A stretch of 6,647 bases of DNA from Nitrospinota bacterium (lineage in GTDB: Bacteria > JAUXIQ01). This document shows positions 6,632 to 6,647 of this stretch, piece by piece. How positions within the stretch are numbered: the stretch's first letter is position 1; every line of letters starts with the position of its first letter. The DNA is taken from positions 1 through 6,647 of the forward strand of contig JAUXIQ010000114.1 of NCBI GenBank assembly GCA_030620925.1, read 5' to 3'. The position numbers and the translations under genes are program-made. Below the pieces are notes generated by a model. It worked only from the letters and a program-made list of their open reading frames with translations. It was not told the DNA's origin and searched no databases.

Positions 6632-6647
6632 GCTTCTTCGGCCGCTA

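Overview
This window reads as bacterial: compact, GC-rich, with Shine-Dalgarno sites and overlapping genes. It holds six protein genes and no RNA gene, insertion sequence, CRISPR array or origin that I can see. The fumarate-reductase-like flavoprotein with its own small 2Fe-2S partner is a pairing typical of anaerobic or facultative bacteria from sediments and groundwater (Desulfobacterota, Chloroflexi and similar). This taxonomic hint is an inference from gene content; no marker gene is present.

Layout. (1) Positions 1-3241, + strand: a tight operon-like run. It contains a flavoprotein of the succinate dehydrogenase/fumarate reductase superfamily (cut by the left window edge), a 111-aa 2Fe-2S protein that has only the N-terminal ferredoxin half of SdhB/FrdB, and an M24 (creatinase/aminopeptidase P fold) enzyme whose start overlaps the ferredoxin stop by 8 nt. 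(2) Positions 3242-3541: about 300 bp without a gene, holding an imperfect inverted repeat and a hairpin with a T-run that could be a terminator. (3) Positions 3542-5092, + strand: a 14-TM-type DHA2 major facilitator transporter. (4) Positions 5093-5149: a convergent junction with a strong hairpin, probably a bidirectional terminator. (5) Positions 6631-5150, - strand: a short PHP-domain metal-dependent hydrolase followed 67 nt... by an alpha/beta hydrolase in the same direction (the actual gap between the two genes is 51 nt), likely one transcript.

How the genes may work together. The first two genes most likely form a soluble or membrane-associated flavin/2Fe-2S electron-transfer oxidoreductase. 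Its flavoprotein keeps the FAD fold but lacks most residues that bind and protonate fumarate/succinate, so its substrate is probably something else. The M24 protein keeps all five metal ligands but has lost both accessory histidines used by peptidases of the fold. That suggests a non-peptidase C-N or C-S/C-O bond-cleaving role, as in other M24 relatives. Together with the transporter this looks like a small-molecule catabolic or conversion module of unknown substrate. The - strand PHP/alpha-beta hydrolase pair is a separate transcription unit with no obvious link. I see no clear defence, toxin or mobile system here; the most interesting part is the divergent redox/M24 operon.
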